Source: Pelomonas sp937871895 (GTDB lineage Bacteria; Pseudomonadota; Gammaproteobacteria; Burkholderiales; Burkholderiaceae_C). Taken from it: 64,000 bases of DNA. The stretch lies in assembly GCF_046348265.1 (NCBI RefSeq), contig NZ_JAXMEO010000012.1; one strand, written 5' to 3'. Below are positions 17,487 to 26,840 of this stretch, piece after piece; position 1 is the stretch's first letter; every line of letters begins with the position of its first letter. A model generated the notes under the pieces. The model made no database searches and had not been told where the DNA came from. It worked only from the letters and a program-made list of their open reading frames with translations. Both the position numbers and the translations under genes were made by a program.

Positions 17487-18638
17487 TCAGCCTTTGAAGG
17501 TGCCGGGCACCAAGATGTCTTTGCTGACGTTGCGCAGCTGGGTGTGGCCGCAGAATGCCATGGTCACGTCGAGCTCCTTGTGCAGGATCTGCAGCGCCTT
17601 GGTGACGCCGGCTTCGCCCATGGCGCCGAGGCCGTAGGCCATGGCGCGGCCGATCATGGTGCCGCGGGCGCCGAGGGCCCAGGCCTTGAGCACGTCCTGG
17701 CCGGAGCGGATGCCGCCGTCCATCCAGACTTCGAGCTTGCTGCCGACCTCGCTCACGATGGCGGGGAGCGCGGCGATGGAGCTGGGCGCGCCGTCGAGCT
17801 GGCGGCCGCCGTGGTTGCTGACGACGATGGCGTCAGCCCCGGCCTGGGCGGCGAGGCGGGCGTCTTCGGCTTCCATGATGCCCTTGAGGATGAGCTTGCC
17901 GCCCCACTGCTCCTTGACCCAGGCGACGTCGGCCCAGGAGAGGCGCGGGTCGAACTGCTCGTTGGTCCAGGAGGCGAGGGACTTCATGTCGCTGACCTCT
18001 TTGACGTGGCCGACGAGGTTGCCGAAGGTGTGGCGCCGCGTGCCCAGCATGCCGAGGCACCAGCGCGGCTTGGTGGCGAGGTTGATGAGGTTGGCGAGCG
18101 TGGGGCGCGGCGGGGCGGTGAGGCCGTTCTTGAGGTCCTTGTGGCGCTGGCCGATGACCTGCAGGTCCAGCGTCAACACCAGGGCCGAGCACTTGGCCGC
18201 CTTGGCGCGCTGGATCATGCGGGCCATGGCATCGCGGTCGCGCATCATGTAGAGCTGGAACCAGAAGGGCGCGGTGGTGTGCTCGGCGATGTCCTCGATG
18301 GAGCAGATGCTCATGGTGGACAGCGTGAAGGGGATGCCGAACTTCTCGGCCGCACGGGCGGCGTGGATCTCGCCGTCGGCGTGCTGCATGCCCAAGAGGC
18401 CCACGGGCGCGATGGCCACCGGCATCTTGGCCGCCTGGCCCACCATGGTCACTGCGGTGCTGCGGTTCTCCATGTTCACGGCGACGCGCTGGCGCAGCTT
18501 GATGGACTGGAAGTCGCCCTCGTTGGCGCGGTAGGTGGACTCCGTCCAGGAGCCGGAATCCGCGTAGTCGTAGAACATGCGCGGGACGCGCTTTTCGGCC
18601 AGGACGCGGAGGTCTTCGATGCAGGTGATGACAGGCAT
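17487..18638 (-). CDS. lldD: FMN-dependent L-lactate dehydrogenase / alpha-hydroxy-acid oxidase
   Basis: The 383-residue flavoprotein matches the LldD / glycolate oxidase family in length. Visible are the N-terminal MFYDYADSGSWTE, PVAIAPVGLLGM, the FMN-binding LTLDLQVIGQR segment, the lysine in LILKGIM, the catalytic SNHGGRQLDG (His-Arg pair) and WMDGGIRSGQDVLKAWALGA. It oxidises L-lactate to pyruvate, passing electrons to the quinone pool at the inner membrane. A LysR gene lies 48 bp upstream on the same strand and may regulate it. Related 2-hydroxy acids are alternative substrates. Confidence 0.9.
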   Translation of the reverse strand: MPVITCIEDLRVLAEKRVPRMFYDYADSGSWTESTYRANEGDFQSIKLRQRVAVNMENRSTAVTMVGQAAKMPVAIAPVGLLGMQHADGEIHAARAAEKFGIPFTLSTMSICSIEDIAEHTTAPFWFQLYMMRDRDAMARMIQRAKAAKCSALVLTLDLQVIGQRHKDLKNGLTAPPRPTLANLINLATKPRWCLGMLGTRRHTFGNLVGHVKEVSDMKSLASWTNEQFDPRLSWADVAWVKEQWGGKLILKGIMEAEDARLAAQAGADAIVVSNHGGRQLDGAPSSIAALPAIVSEVGSKLEVWMDGGIRSGQDVLKAWALGARGTMIGRAMAYGLGAMGEAGVTKALQILHKELDVTMAFCGHTQLRNVSKDILVPGTFKG

Positions 18639-18686
18639 GGGGCGGGATTCTGCGGCGCCTGTGGGGGCCGTGTCCCGGAGTTTTCC

Positions 18687-19586
18687 TCAGGCTTGGCGCG
18701 AAGAAAGTTCCGCCGCCAGGGCCGCGCAGTGCGCGTGCAGCCAGGTGCGGAAGGCCTCGGCTGCGGGACTCGGGCGGTGGACCACGAGGCCGTAGTGCCG
18801 CTCGGCCTCGACCGTGAGCGCAAAAGGCTGAACGAGGCGGCCCTCGCGAAGCTCCTGCTGGGCGAGGCTGAGGCGCATCAGGGCCACGCCCTGGCCGGCG
18901 AGTGCGGCGGCGAGCACGAGGCCGAGGTCTACGAGGCGCGGGCCGGTGGTGGGCTCATGGGCCGGCAGGGCAGCCACTTGCCACCACGGCGCCCAGGCTT
19001 GCAGCGAGGTGCGCAGTAGCGGCAGGCCTAGCAGGTCAGCCGGCGTGGCGAGCGAGCGGCCGGCCAGCAACCCGGGCGCGGCCAGCGGGGTGAGCCGGTC
19101 CCGCAGCAGCACTTGCTCCGGGCTGATCGACTCGGGCACCGGGCCGTGGCGGATCTCGACGTCGGCCGCCGCATCGCCCTCGGCAAGCAAGGGGACGGAC
19201 AGGGTCAGCTCCAGCTCGACCCCCGGGTGCGCGGCCGTGAAGGCGGGCAGCGCGGGCACCAGCACCTGGCGGGCGAAGGTGGGCGTGCAGCTGACACGCA
19301 GCCGCTCCAGGCCCTGGTGGGCGCGCTGGTGCAGCGGGATGGCGCGCAGGGCAGCGAGGGCCTCGCGCACCTGGGGCAGGTAGTCGTGCCCAGCGGGCGT
19401 GAGCTGCAGGCCCTTGCCGGCGCGGGTGAAGAGGCTGACGCCAAGCAGGTCTTCCAGCCCCGCGATGCGCTTGGCCACGGCGCTGGCCGAGACGTGCAGC
19501 GCCTCGGCCGCCAGTTCAAAACTGCCGCTGCGGGCGCTGGCCTCGAAGGCGAGCAGCGCATCGATGCTGGGCAGGCGGGCGGTCAT
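18687..19586 (-). CDS. LysR-family transcriptional regulator, GcvA-like
   Basis: The 299-residue protein has a LysR winged helix at residues 6-65 (FELAAEALHVSASAVAKRIA) and a C-terminal effector domain with the GcvA-like VSCTPTFARQ and PLLRTSLQAW segments. It lies directly upstream of lldD on the same strand (48 bp), so autogenous or local control of lactate oxidation is plausible but unproven. The effector is unknown. Confidence 0.88.
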   Translation of the reverse strand: MTARLPSIDALLAFEASARSGSFELAAEALHVSASAVAKRIAGLEDLLGVSLFTRAGKGLQLTPAGHDYLPQVREALAALRAIPLHQRAHQGLERLRVSCTPTFARQVLVPALPAFTAAHPGVELELTLSVPLLAEGDAAADVEIRHGPVPESISPEQVLLRDRLTPLAAPGLLAGRSLATPADLLGLPLLRTSLQAWAPWWQVAALPAHEPTTGPRLVDLGLVLAAALAGQGVALMRLSLAQQELREGRLVQPFALTVEAERHYGLVVHRPSPAAEAFRTWLHAHCAALAAELSSRQA

Positions 19587-19602
19587 GGGCGGTCGTGCAG
19601 CT

Positions 19603-20022
19603 TCATGGTGCAGACGCAGCCACCTGCCGCGTAGCGGTGACGGTGGCGCGGGCGCACATCAGGCGCTCGGGAGTGCGCAGGCGGGTGTAGCGCTGCAGCT
19701 CCAGGCCATCGGGCGCGACGACGCGGAAGATCAGGAAGGCGCGCGGCTCGGGGCCGGCGTCGTCAGGCACTTCAAACACGCGCTCGGTGGTGTCGAAGTC
19801 GACCGCCTCGGCGGACTTGAGCAACGGATGCGGGCCGGCGCGCCAGCGGCCGTCTTCGTAGCGCATGCGCAGCTCGGCGGCGAGCTTGGAGAGCGCTGGG
19901 TCCACGAAGAGGACGCAGCTGGCGCCGCGCGCCCAGTCGAGTGTGAAGGACGTGGGCTGGGCGTGGCCGGGCAGTGGCGCCAGCGAGGCAGCGGCAAGAA
20001 ACAGGATCGAGAAGAGGCGCAA
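19603..20022 (-). CDS. Exported hypothetical protein
   Basis: The 139-residue product has a signal peptide (about 1-21, core FSILFLAAASLA, ending GHA). The mature part is small, with two cysteines (in ASCVLF and RLMCAR) and mixed beta-like sequence. The start is a TTG at 20022, because no ATG precedes the signal peptide in frame after the dinB stop; this start is only moderately sure. It lies 15 bp after dinB and 16 bp before the LysR gene, so it is likely in the same transcript. No family is recognised. Confidence 0.55.
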   Translation of the reverse strand: MRLFSILFLAAASLAPLPGHAQPTSFTLDWARGASCVLFVDPALSKLAAELRMRYEDGRWRAGPHPLLKSAEAVDFDTTERVFEVPDDAGPEPRAFLIFRVVAPDGLELQRYTRLRTPERLMCARATVTATRQVAASAP

Positions 20023-20037
20023 GGTGGGCTCGGCCAG

Positions 20038-21306
20038 TCAAAAGAGGGGCAGATTCTCAGCCGCCGGCCCGGTCGCCTCGGGCACGGGTTTGGCAGTGGC
20101 GGTGCGTGCCTCGCCGGGCGCTACCAGATGCCCCACCCTCACCCCGAGCAAGCGCAGGCGCTTGTCGAAGTCCACGCGCTTGAGGCACAGGCCGGCGGCG
20201 CGGCGGATCTCGGCGGCGGTTTGCACGGGGGTCGGGAAGGTCTGGTCCCGCGTGACGGTGTGGAAGCCCTCGAAGCGCAGCTTGATGCCCACGGTCTTGC
20301 CGGCGTAGCCCTTGCGGGCGAGGTCAGCGGCGAGGCGCTCGCAGAGCTCGTCGAGGATGCGGCCGAGCACGGCACGGTCGCGCACGGCGTGCAGGTCACG
20401 CTCAAAGGTCGTCTCGCGGCTGATGGAGACGGGCTCGCTGTGGGTGACGACGGGCCGGCTGTCGCGCCCATGCGCGGCGGCGTGCAGCCAGGCGCCGTAG
20501 CTCTTGCCAAAGCGGTCGATGAGCAGGCGGGGATCAAACGCGGCCAGCTCGCCGACGCTCTCGATGCCCATGTCGCCAAGCTTGGCGGCGGCCTTGGGGC
20601 CGATGCCGTTCACCTTGCGCACGCCCAGCGGCCAGATGCGGGTGGGGATGTCGTCCTCGGTCAGCACGGTGAGCCCGTCAGGCTTTTCCAGCTCGCTCGC
20701 AATCTTGCTGAGCAGCTTGTTGGGCGTGACGCCGATGGAGCACGAGAGGCCGGTGGCGCGGGTGACGGAGTTCTTGATCTCGCGCGCCACGGCGCGCACG
20801 CCGCCCAAGGGGTCGTGCCCCACGGCGTCATGGACGCCGGCCACGTCGGTCAGGTCGATGTAGATCTCGTCGATGCCGCGGTCCTCGATCACGGGCGCCA
20901 CCTCGGCCACGGCGGCCTTGAAGAGGCGGGAGTAGCGGCGGTAGGCGTCAAAGTCGGCCGGCAGCAGGATGGCATCGGGCGCGAGGAGCGCAGCCTTCAT
21001 GGTGCCCATGGCCGAGAAGACGCCCAAGGCCCGAGCCTCGTAGGTGCTGGTGGTGACGACGCCGCGGCCCGTGTAGTCGCGCAGCCGGGCGTAGTGCCAC
21101 TGGCCGGATTCGTCTTGCCGGGGCGCGTCGGCCCGGCGGCCGCCAATCACCACCGGCTGGCCCTTGAGCTGCGGGTAACGCAGCAACTCGACGGAGGCGT
21201 AAAACGCATCCATGTCGAGATGGGCGATCCAGCGCCGGGGGGTGTGGCTGAGGGTATGGCTGAGGGTGGGGTCGGCCGGGTGATCAGACGAGTGATCGGA
21301 CGTCAT
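20038..21306 (-). CDS. dinB: DNA polymerase IV (Y family)
   Basis: The 422-residue translesion polymerase has HLDMDAFYASVE (first catalytic Asp), YRRYSRLF, the catalytic pair in GIDEIYIDLTD, helix-hairpin-helix VNGIGPKAAAKL, and a little-finger domain. The C-terminal NLPLF fits a beta-clamp binding motif. It is longer than E. coli DinB (351 residues), partly because the thumb and finger regions carry an insert (DAPRQDESGQWHYARLRDYTG). It bypasses lesions at the cost of fidelity. No LexA box is obvious in the 147-bp divergent region before the GGDEF gene. Confidence 0.93.
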   Translation of the reverse strand: MTSDHSSDHPADPTLSHTLSHTPRRWIAHLDMDAFYASVELLRYPQLKGQPVVIGGRRADAPRQDESGQWHYARLRDYTGRGVVTTSTYEARALGVFSAMGTMKAALLAPDAILLPADFDAYRRYSRLFKAAVAEVAPVIEDRGIDEIYIDLTDVAGVHDAVGHDPLGGVRAVAREIKNSVTRATGLSCSIGVTPNKLLSKIASELEKPDGLTVLTEDDIPTRIWPLGVRKVNGIGPKAAAKLGDMGIESVGELAAFDPRLLIDRFGKSYGAWLHAAAHGRDSRPVVTHSEPVSISRETTFERDLHAVRDRAVLGRILDELCERLAADLARKGYAGKTVGIKLRFEGFHTVTRDQTFPTPVQTAAEIRRAAGLCLKRVDFDKRLRLLGVRVGHLVAPGEARTATAKPVPEATGPAAENLPLF

Positions 21307-21453
21307 GCCTGCATTGTCCGCAGGCGCACAAGCCCCGGGAAATGCGGCAAACGGCTCAGAAACTCACCCCACCCACTGGCAAACCCGTCACCCTTTTTGA
21401 CACGCCGTGACAACATGGCCGGACATCGGTTCGCAAAAGGCGTTGGCGAGACC

Positions 21454-23790
21454 ATGACCCAGTTCGACCAGATCACGACTCCGCGGGTGCGCCCGCGTTT
21501 TGGCGTTGTTGGCACCGAGTTTGAAGGCGACTACCTGCTCTCCATGCTGGAGGGGCTGTGGCACACCGCAGCCGAGCTGGACGTTGACCTGCTGATCTAT
21601 TCGGTGCTGCGCACCGGTACGCCGCCGGCCTTTGCGCGGCAGTTCAATGTGAACTACGGCTTTGTGGACGACACGGTGCTGGACGGCCTGATCGTGCTTG
21701 GGGCCAACCTGTCGTCCTACGCGTCGGTGACGGTGCCGCTGGACGAGGTGCGCAAGCGCTTTTCCCACATCCCGACGGTGGTGGTGGGTTGCGAGGTGGC
21801 GGGTTGGCCGTCGGTGACGGTGGACGGCTACAGCGGCTTCAAGGATCTGGTGAAGCACTTCCTGGTGGACCACGGCTACCGCCACGTCGCCATGATCGAA
21901 GGCCCCCCCGAAAGCAGCGATGCCTGCGAGCGGCTGCAGGCCTACCTGGACGCCCACGCCGAGGCCGGCGTCACGCCCAACCCGGTGCTGCGCGGCCGGG
22001 GGCACTTTGACATCGCCTCCGGGCGCGACCAGCTGCGCCGTTTGCTGGACCTGGGCGTGCCCATGGACGCCGTGGTCTGCGCCAACGACCACATGGCCTG
22101 GGGCTGCATGGGCTTGGCGCTGGAGCGGGGGCTGAACCTGCCGGATGACCTGGCGGTGGGCGGCTTTGACGACATTCGCAGCTACTCCAACGCCCGGCCC
22201 TCGCTGACCTCGGTCAACCAGGACATCGCCGAGCAAGGCGCCGCCGCCATGCGCATGCTGCATGCGCAGGTCTGCGGCCAGACACCGCCGCGCGACATCC
22301 GGCTGTCGTCGCGCCTGGTCAAGCGGCGCTCCTGCGGCTGCCTGGGCCTGGCGGCAGCCAACCGCGACGAGCCCGTCAGCGACCTGCGCGGCCATGTCCA
22401 TGCCTTGATGGACTCGATGAGCGTGCCCATCCGGCTGCATGAGCGCCTGGCCGACAAGCTGATGCGCCTGCGCGAGGCGCTGGCAGCGCCGGGCAACGAC
22501 CAGGACTACCAGACGGTGCTGAACCAGATCTTCAAGCTCTGGCGCGGTGAAGGGCTGGAGGCCTCGCTGCTGCAGAACTTTCTGCTCGGCATCCAGGAGC
22601 GCCTGCTGGAAGAGCTCGCCCCCGGCGCCGCCAGCCTGGCCGTGGGCCGGCTGCACCGCGGCCAGGTCTTGATCGCCAACACCGCCGACCTGGTGGGCGA
22701 CCTGGAGCACAAGACGGTTGACGACACCTCCAACCTGCACCTGAAGTTCAAGACGCGGGTCACGGCCGACATCCTGGAATCCCTGCTCTCGGGCCTGGCC
22801 GAGGGACTGAAGGCCTTGGAGGTACGCACCTGCTATGTGGCGCTCTACCAGCACCCGGTGCCTTTCGAGAGCATCGCCAGCGTGGGCCTGCCATCCACCT
22901 CGCGCCTGGTGTTTGCACTGGACGACGGCGAGCTGCACCCTGAGTGGTGCGAGTTCGAGTACTCGACCTGCACGCTGCTGCCCGCTGCGGCCGAGGCCGC
23001 CGGTCAGGCGCGGGCGCGGGCGCTGATGCCCTTCCCGATGTTTCACCACAACGAGCACTTTGGCTTCATCGTGCTGGAGCGCCGCGCGCAGGACAACTTC
23101 TCCTATGAAGAGCTGCGTCACGAGATTGCGGGCAGCCTGCACCACAGCCTGCTGGTGCGCGAGCTGGACGCTGCGCGCGAGCTGCTGCGCCTGGACCTGG
23201 AGCGCGCCCGCGCGGCCAACGAAGACCTCTCCCACATCGCCATGCGTGACGCCATGACCGGCGTGTTCAACCGCCGAGGCTTCCTGGAGCTGGCCGAGAC
23301 GGTGATGCGCACCGCGCGCCTCACCCACCAGCCCATGAGCCTGATCTTTGCGGACATGGACGGCCTCAAGCACATCAACGATGTCTATGGGCATGAGGAG
23401 GGCGACCTCGCCATCTGCGAGGCCGCGCGGCTGATGCAGCAGTGCTTCCGCCAAGAAGACATCGTGGCGCGCATCGGCGGCGACGAGTTTGTCGCGCTGA
23501 CGCGCAGTGGCGCGGCGGACACCATCACGATGATCGAGCAGCGCCTGGCGCGGCGCTTCACCGACTACAACGCCGCCAGCACCAAGCCCTACCAGGTGGC
23601 CTGCAGCTTTGGCGGTTACTTGGTCAATGCGGACTCAACCGAGTCGCTCGACGAAGTGCTGGCCCACGCCGACCGCATGATGTACGCCGAGAAGCGCCGC
23701 CGCCGCAGCCAGCGGCAAGGCGAACGCGCCACTGGCAGCAGCACCATCATTGCGGACTTCAGCCCCTCGGGCTCGGGCCGCTTGCGCTAG
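21454..23790 (+). CDS. LacI-type ligand-sensing domain fused to a diguanylate cyclase (GGDEF)
   Basis: The 778-residue protein starts with a periplasmic-binding-protein-like domain of the LacI/GalR kind (about 10-295: FGVVGTEFEGDYLLSMLEG, DGLIVLGAN, VVCANDHMAWG, AVGGFDDI) but has no DNA-binding helix. A helical and GAF-like middle follows, then a GGDEF domain (about 605-760) with intact RIGGDEFVAL and an RQED inhibitory site five residues upstream. It has no signal peptide or membrane helix, so it probably senses a cytoplasmic ligand, perhaps a sugar, and makes c-di-GMP. ATG 21454 follows GGCGAG; ATG 21415 is the alternative. The stop TAG lies in the inverted-repeat element. Confidence 0.87.
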   Translation: MTQFDQITTPRVRPRFGVVGTEFEGDYLLSMLEGLWHTAAELDVDLLIYSVLRTGTPPAFARQFNVNYGFVDDTVLDGLIVLGANLSSYASVTVPLDEVRKRFSHIPTVVVGCEVAGWPSVTVDGYSGFKDLVKHFLVDHGYRHVAMIEGPPESSDACERLQAYLDAHAEAGVTPNPVLRGRGHFDIASGRDQLRRLLDLGVPMDAVVCANDHMAWGCMGLALERGLNLPDDLAVGGFDDIRSYSNARPSLTSVNQDIAEQGAAAMRMLHAQVCGQTPPRDIRLSSRLVKRRSCGCLGLAAANRDEPVSDLRGHVHALMDSMSVPIRLHERLADKLMRLREALAAPGNDQDYQTVLNQIFKLWRGEGLEASLLQNFLLGIQERLLEELAPGAASLAVGRLHRGQVLIANTADLVGDLEHKTVDDTSNLHLKFKTRVTADILESLLSGLAEGLKALEVRTCYVALYQHPVPFESIASVGLPSTSRLVFALDDGELHPEWCEFEYSTCTLLPAAAEAAGQARARALMPFPMFHHNEHFGFIVLERRAQDNFSYEELRHEIAGSLHHSLLVRELDAARELLRLDLERARAANEDLSHIAMRDAMTGVFNRRGFLELAETVMRTARLTHQPMSLIFADMDGLKHINDVYGHEEGDLAICEAARLMQQCFRQEDIVARIGGDEFVALTRSGAADTITMIEQRLARRFTDYNAASTKPYQVACSFGGYLVNADSTESLDEVLAHADRMMYAEKRRRRSQRQGERATGSSTIIADFSPSGSGRLR

Positions 23791-23962
23791 GGCCTGTTAA
23801 CACTACGGGGATGGGTCGCGAAGGCCCGCCGCAAGGGGCCAATCAAGGCGCGGCTCGCCGCCCGCACTCGCGTGCGGGCCAGAGGCGCAACGCCGAGTGG
23901 CCCCTTGCGGCGGGCCTTCCCGGAGGGTTGTGACCCGTCCCCATAGTGTTCACAGGCCCTAG
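23787..23962. repeat. 176-bp inverted-repeat element supplying both flanking stop codons
   Basis: The ends are perfect inverted 11-mers (CTAGGGCCTGT at 23787-23797; its complement at 23952-23962). Further paired blocks run inward, including a perfect 22-bp pair at 23820-23841 and 23898-23919. A central hairpin GCCCGCAC-TCGC-GTGCGGGC lies at 23860-23879. It has no coding capacity. The TAG in each terminal repeat is the stop codon of the adjacent gene. It may be a MITE-like insertion and can act as a two-way transcription barrier. Confidence 0.8.
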
Positions 23963-25866
23963 GCCGGCACCAGCAGCGACTTGACCTGGGCCAGGGCGCT
24001 GGGGTCGTCGATGGTGGTGAGGTCGCCAGGGTCGCGGCCTTCGGCCACGGCCTGTAGCGCGCGGCGCAGCAGCTTGCCTGAACGAGTCTTGGGCAGCACG
24101 CTGACGAACAGCACGCGCGAGGGCCGCGCGACGGCGCCCAATTGGCCGTCCACCACCTTCATCACCTCGGCCTCCAGCGCCTTGGCCGCCTCGGGCGTGG
24201 CGGCGCGGCTGGCGTCGCGCAGCACGGCAAAGGCCAGCGCCACTTGACCCTTGAGCTGGTCGGCCACGCCCACCACGGCCACTTCGGCCACGGCCGGGTG
24301 GCTGGAGATGCTCTCCTCGATCTCGCGCGTGCCGAGGCGGTGGCCGGCGACGTTGATGACGTCGTCGGTGCGGCCGAGGATGAAGGTGTAGCCGTCGGCG
24401 TCGCGCACGCCCCAGTCGAAGGTCGAATAAACCTGCTGGCCCGAGATGCCCGTCCAGTAGGTGCGCACAAAGCGCTCGTCGTCGCCCCAGACGGTTTGCA
24501 GGCAGCCGGGCGGCAGCGGGTAGCGGATGGTCAGCACGCCCTTTTGGTCGGCGCCGGTCAGCTCCAGGCCGGTGGCTTCGTCGAGCAGGCGCACGTCGTA
24601 GCCAAACATCGGCACACCGGGCGAGCCAAAGCGTGTCGGCATGGGCGCCACGCCAGGGATGTGGTTGGCCACCGAGAGCAGCGGCCAGCCGGTCTCGGTT
24701 TGCCAGTAGTTGTCGATGATGGGCACGCCGAGGGACTCTGAGATCCAGCGCGCGGTGGGTTCGTCCAGCGGCTCACCGGCCAGGAAGAGCGCGCGCAAAG
24801 ACGACAGGTCGTACTTCTTCAGGTAAGCCGGGTCGTGCTTCTTGAGGACGCGCACCGCCGTCGGCGCGCTGAACATCACCGTCACCTTGAAGCGCTCGAC
24901 CAAGCTCCACCACACGCCTGCGTCCGGCTGGATGGGCAGGCCCTCGTACATGATCGTCGCCATGCCGGCGATCAGCGGGCCGTAGATGATGTAGCTGTGG
25001 CCGACGACCCAGCCGATGTCGCTGGTGGAGAAATAGGTTTCGCCGGCCTTGCCACCGTAGACGTAGTCCATGCTCGCGGCCAGGGCCACCGCGTAGCCGC
25101 CGGTGTCGCGCTGCACGCCTTTGGGCTTGCCGGTGGTACCGCTGGTGTAGAGCGTGTAGCTGGGGCTGTTCGACTCCAACCATTCGCAGGGCACGCGGGT
25201 GCCTTGGTGCTGCGTGCGGGCCTCGGCATAGTCGAGGTCACGGCCGGCCACGGGCTCGAAGGCGGCCAGGCCCCGGTTCACCATCAGCACCTTGGCCGGC
25301 TTGTGGGCCGAGAGCTGGATGGCTTCGTCGAGCAAGGGCTTGTAGGGCACGACCTTGCCGCCCCGGCTGCCGGCGTCGGCGCTGACGATCAGCGTGGGCG
25401 TCGCATCCTCGATGCGCGTGGCGAGGCTCCCCGAGGCAAAGCCGCCAAACACCACCGAGTGGATGGCGCCGATGCGCGCGCAGGCCAGCATGGCAAAGGC
25501 CGCCTCCGGGATCATGGGCATGTAGATCAAGACCCGGTCGCCTCGCGCCACGCCCTGCTCGCGCAGGATGGCGGCCATGCACTCCACCTCGGCCTGCAGC
25601 TCGGCAAAGCTGTAGATGCGTTCCTGGTTGGTTTCGGTCGAGACCCAGATCAGCGCGCGGTCGGTGGGCCGCTGGGCGGCGTGCCGGTCCACGGCGTTGT
25701 GGCAGAGGTTGGTCGTCCCGCCGACGAACCAACGCGCAAATGGCGGGCGGCTGGTGTCACAGATCTGCTGGGGCGGGGTCTGCCAGTCGATGCGCCGGGC
25801 CTGCTCGGCCCAAAAGGCATCACGCTCGACCAGGGAGCGGCGGTGGAAGTCGGCGTAGGTTTGCAT
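23959..25866 (-). CDS. prpE: Propionate-CoA ligase
   Basis: The 635-residue acyl-adenylate-forming enzyme resembles PrpE more than Acs. It has YADFHRRSLVERDAFWAEQA, the P-loop-like YTSGTTGKPKG, WQTETGWP, the hinge GRTDDVINVAGHR, and a C-terminal SGKLLRRAL with the catalytic lysine that is usually acetylated. It makes propionyl-CoA (or acetyl-CoA) from the acid, ATP and CoA in the cytoplasm. No prp methylcitrate genes are adjacent. Its TAG stop lies in the terminal repeat of the inverted-repeat element, so the original C-terminus may have been slightly altered. Confidence 0.87.
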   Translation of the reverse strand: MQTYADFHRRSLVERDAFWAEQARRIDWQTPPQQICDTSRPPFARWFVGGTTNLCHNAVDRHAAQRPTDRALIWVSTETNQERIYSFAELQAEVECMAAILREQGVARGDRVLIYMPMIPEAAFAMLACARIGAIHSVVFGGFASGSLATRIEDATPTLIVSADAGSRGGKVVPYKPLLDEAIQLSAHKPAKVLMVNRGLAAFEPVAGRDLDYAEARTQHQGTRVPCEWLESNSPSYTLYTSGTTGKPKGVQRDTGGYAVALAASMDYVYGGKAGETYFSTSDIGWVVGHSYIIYGPLIAGMATIMYEGLPIQPDAGVWWSLVERFKVTVMFSAPTAVRVLKKHDPAYLKKYDLSSLRALFLAGEPLDEPTARWISESLGVPIIDNYWQTETGWPLLSVANHIPGVAPMPTRFGSPGVPMFGYDVRLLDEATGLELTGADQKGVLTIRYPLPPGCLQTVWGDDERFVRTYWTGISGQQVYSTFDWGVRDADGYTFILGRTDDVINVAGHRLGTREIEESISSHPAVAEVAVVGVADQLKGQVALAFAVLRDASRAATPEAAKALEAEVMKVVDGQLGAVARPSRVLFVSVLPKTRSGKLLRRALQAVAEGRDPGDLTTIDDPSALAQVKSLLVPA

Positions 25867-26114
25867 GGGGACTACCGGTTTCGTCAGGTTTCATGAAAAG
25901 CTCGGCGCGAAGTGTGGGCTTGTGCCGCTGACCTCACCCTGACCTGGCTCAAGACCGTGCTCCAATGGCCACGCCTGTTTTGCCGCGAGAACCTGGGGTT
26001 TCCCCCAGAATCCGCGCCAGGTGGTGCCCGCTTGGCTTGACGCTCTGCGGCACCCTGCCTACCCTGCGCGGCCGATGTGTGACGACGCCGTCACCTCCGA
26101 GTCCGCCCTGATTG

Positions 26115-26840
26115 ATGCCTGTTTCCCGCGCTCTCGCCCGCCCCCTTTCGCTGCTGACCCTGTGCCTGGCCCTGGGCCTCGGCCTGGCGCCGGCCGTGCG
26201 GGCGCAAGGCGTGGCGCAGGCGGCCGTGACCCAACCGGCACCGCCGCCCGGCACGATGATGGGCTCCTACGGCGCCAGCCTGCAGCAGCAGGCGCTGGCG
26301 GCAGCGGCAGCCCCCAACCGCTCGGCCGCCAATGACGCGGTCACCCGCTTCCTGACCGAGCGCGGCCTGGTGCCGGCGCCGGACAGCGCGCCCGCCCGGC
26401 TGCTGGGCAGCGTGCGCGACACGGCCTCGGAGTTGGTGCTGTCGGCCATGAACTTCCTGGGGGTGCGCTACACGCGGGGCGGCACCTCCATCGAGAACGG
26501 CTTTGACTGCAGCGGCTTCACGCGCCACATCTTCGAGATGAGCGTGGGGCTGGTACTGCCGCGCCGGGCCGACGAGCAAGCCCGGGCCGAGAACCTCAAA
26601 GCGGTCGAGAAGGACGAGCTCAAGCCCGGCGACCTGGTGTTCTTCAACACCATGCGCCGCACTTTCAGCCATGTGGGCATCTATGTGGGCGAAGGCCGCT
26701 TCATCCACGCCCCGCGCACCGGCAGTGCCGTGCGGGTGGAAGACATGCGCGACGCCTACTGGGCCAAGCGCTTCACCGGCGCCCGCCGGGCAGACCTGAA
26801 GGCCGCCGCCGCGGCCGAGCCGCAAACCGTCCAGCGCTGA
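26115..26840 (+). CDS. NlpC/P60 (C40) cell-wall peptidase
   Basis: The 241-residue exported protein has a signal peptide (about 1-27, ending VRAQ), an unstructured Ala-rich segment, and a C-terminal NlpC/P60 domain (about 110-225). The catalytic cysteine lies in FDCSGFTRH and the histidine in FSHVGIYVGEG. It likely cleaves stem peptides or crosslinks of peptidoglycan in the periplasm. ATG 26115 is used; a TTG just before it adds one residue. The gene ends 103 bp before kup on the same strand. Confidence 0.88.
   Translation: MPVSRALARPLSLLTLCLALGLGLAPAVRAQGVAQAAVTQPAPPPGTMMGSYGASLQQQALAAAAAPNRSAANDAVTRFLTERGLVPAPDSAPARLLGSVRDTASELVLSAMNFLGVRYTRGGTSIENGFDCSGFTRHIFEMSVGLVLPRRADEQARAENLKAVEKDELKPGDLVFFNTMRRTFSHVGIYVGEGRFIHAPRTGSAVRVEDMRDAYWAKRFTGARRADLKAAAAAEPQTVQR

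Noticed and set aside
17544..19019. A 491-codon plus-strand frame
   Set aside because: It is antisense to lldD and the LysR gene, both well supported, and has no ribosome site or domain.
19399..21453. Upstream extension of the GGDEF frame on the plus strand
   Set aside because: The extension runs antisense through the LysR, hypothetical and dinB genes. Protein-like sequence begins only near 21415-21454.
21388..23454. A 688-codon open frame on the minus strand
   Set aside because: It is antisense to the LacI-GGDEF gene, whose product has clear domains. Its own translation is His/Gln/Val-rich with no recognisable domain, as expected from the complement of GC-rich codons.
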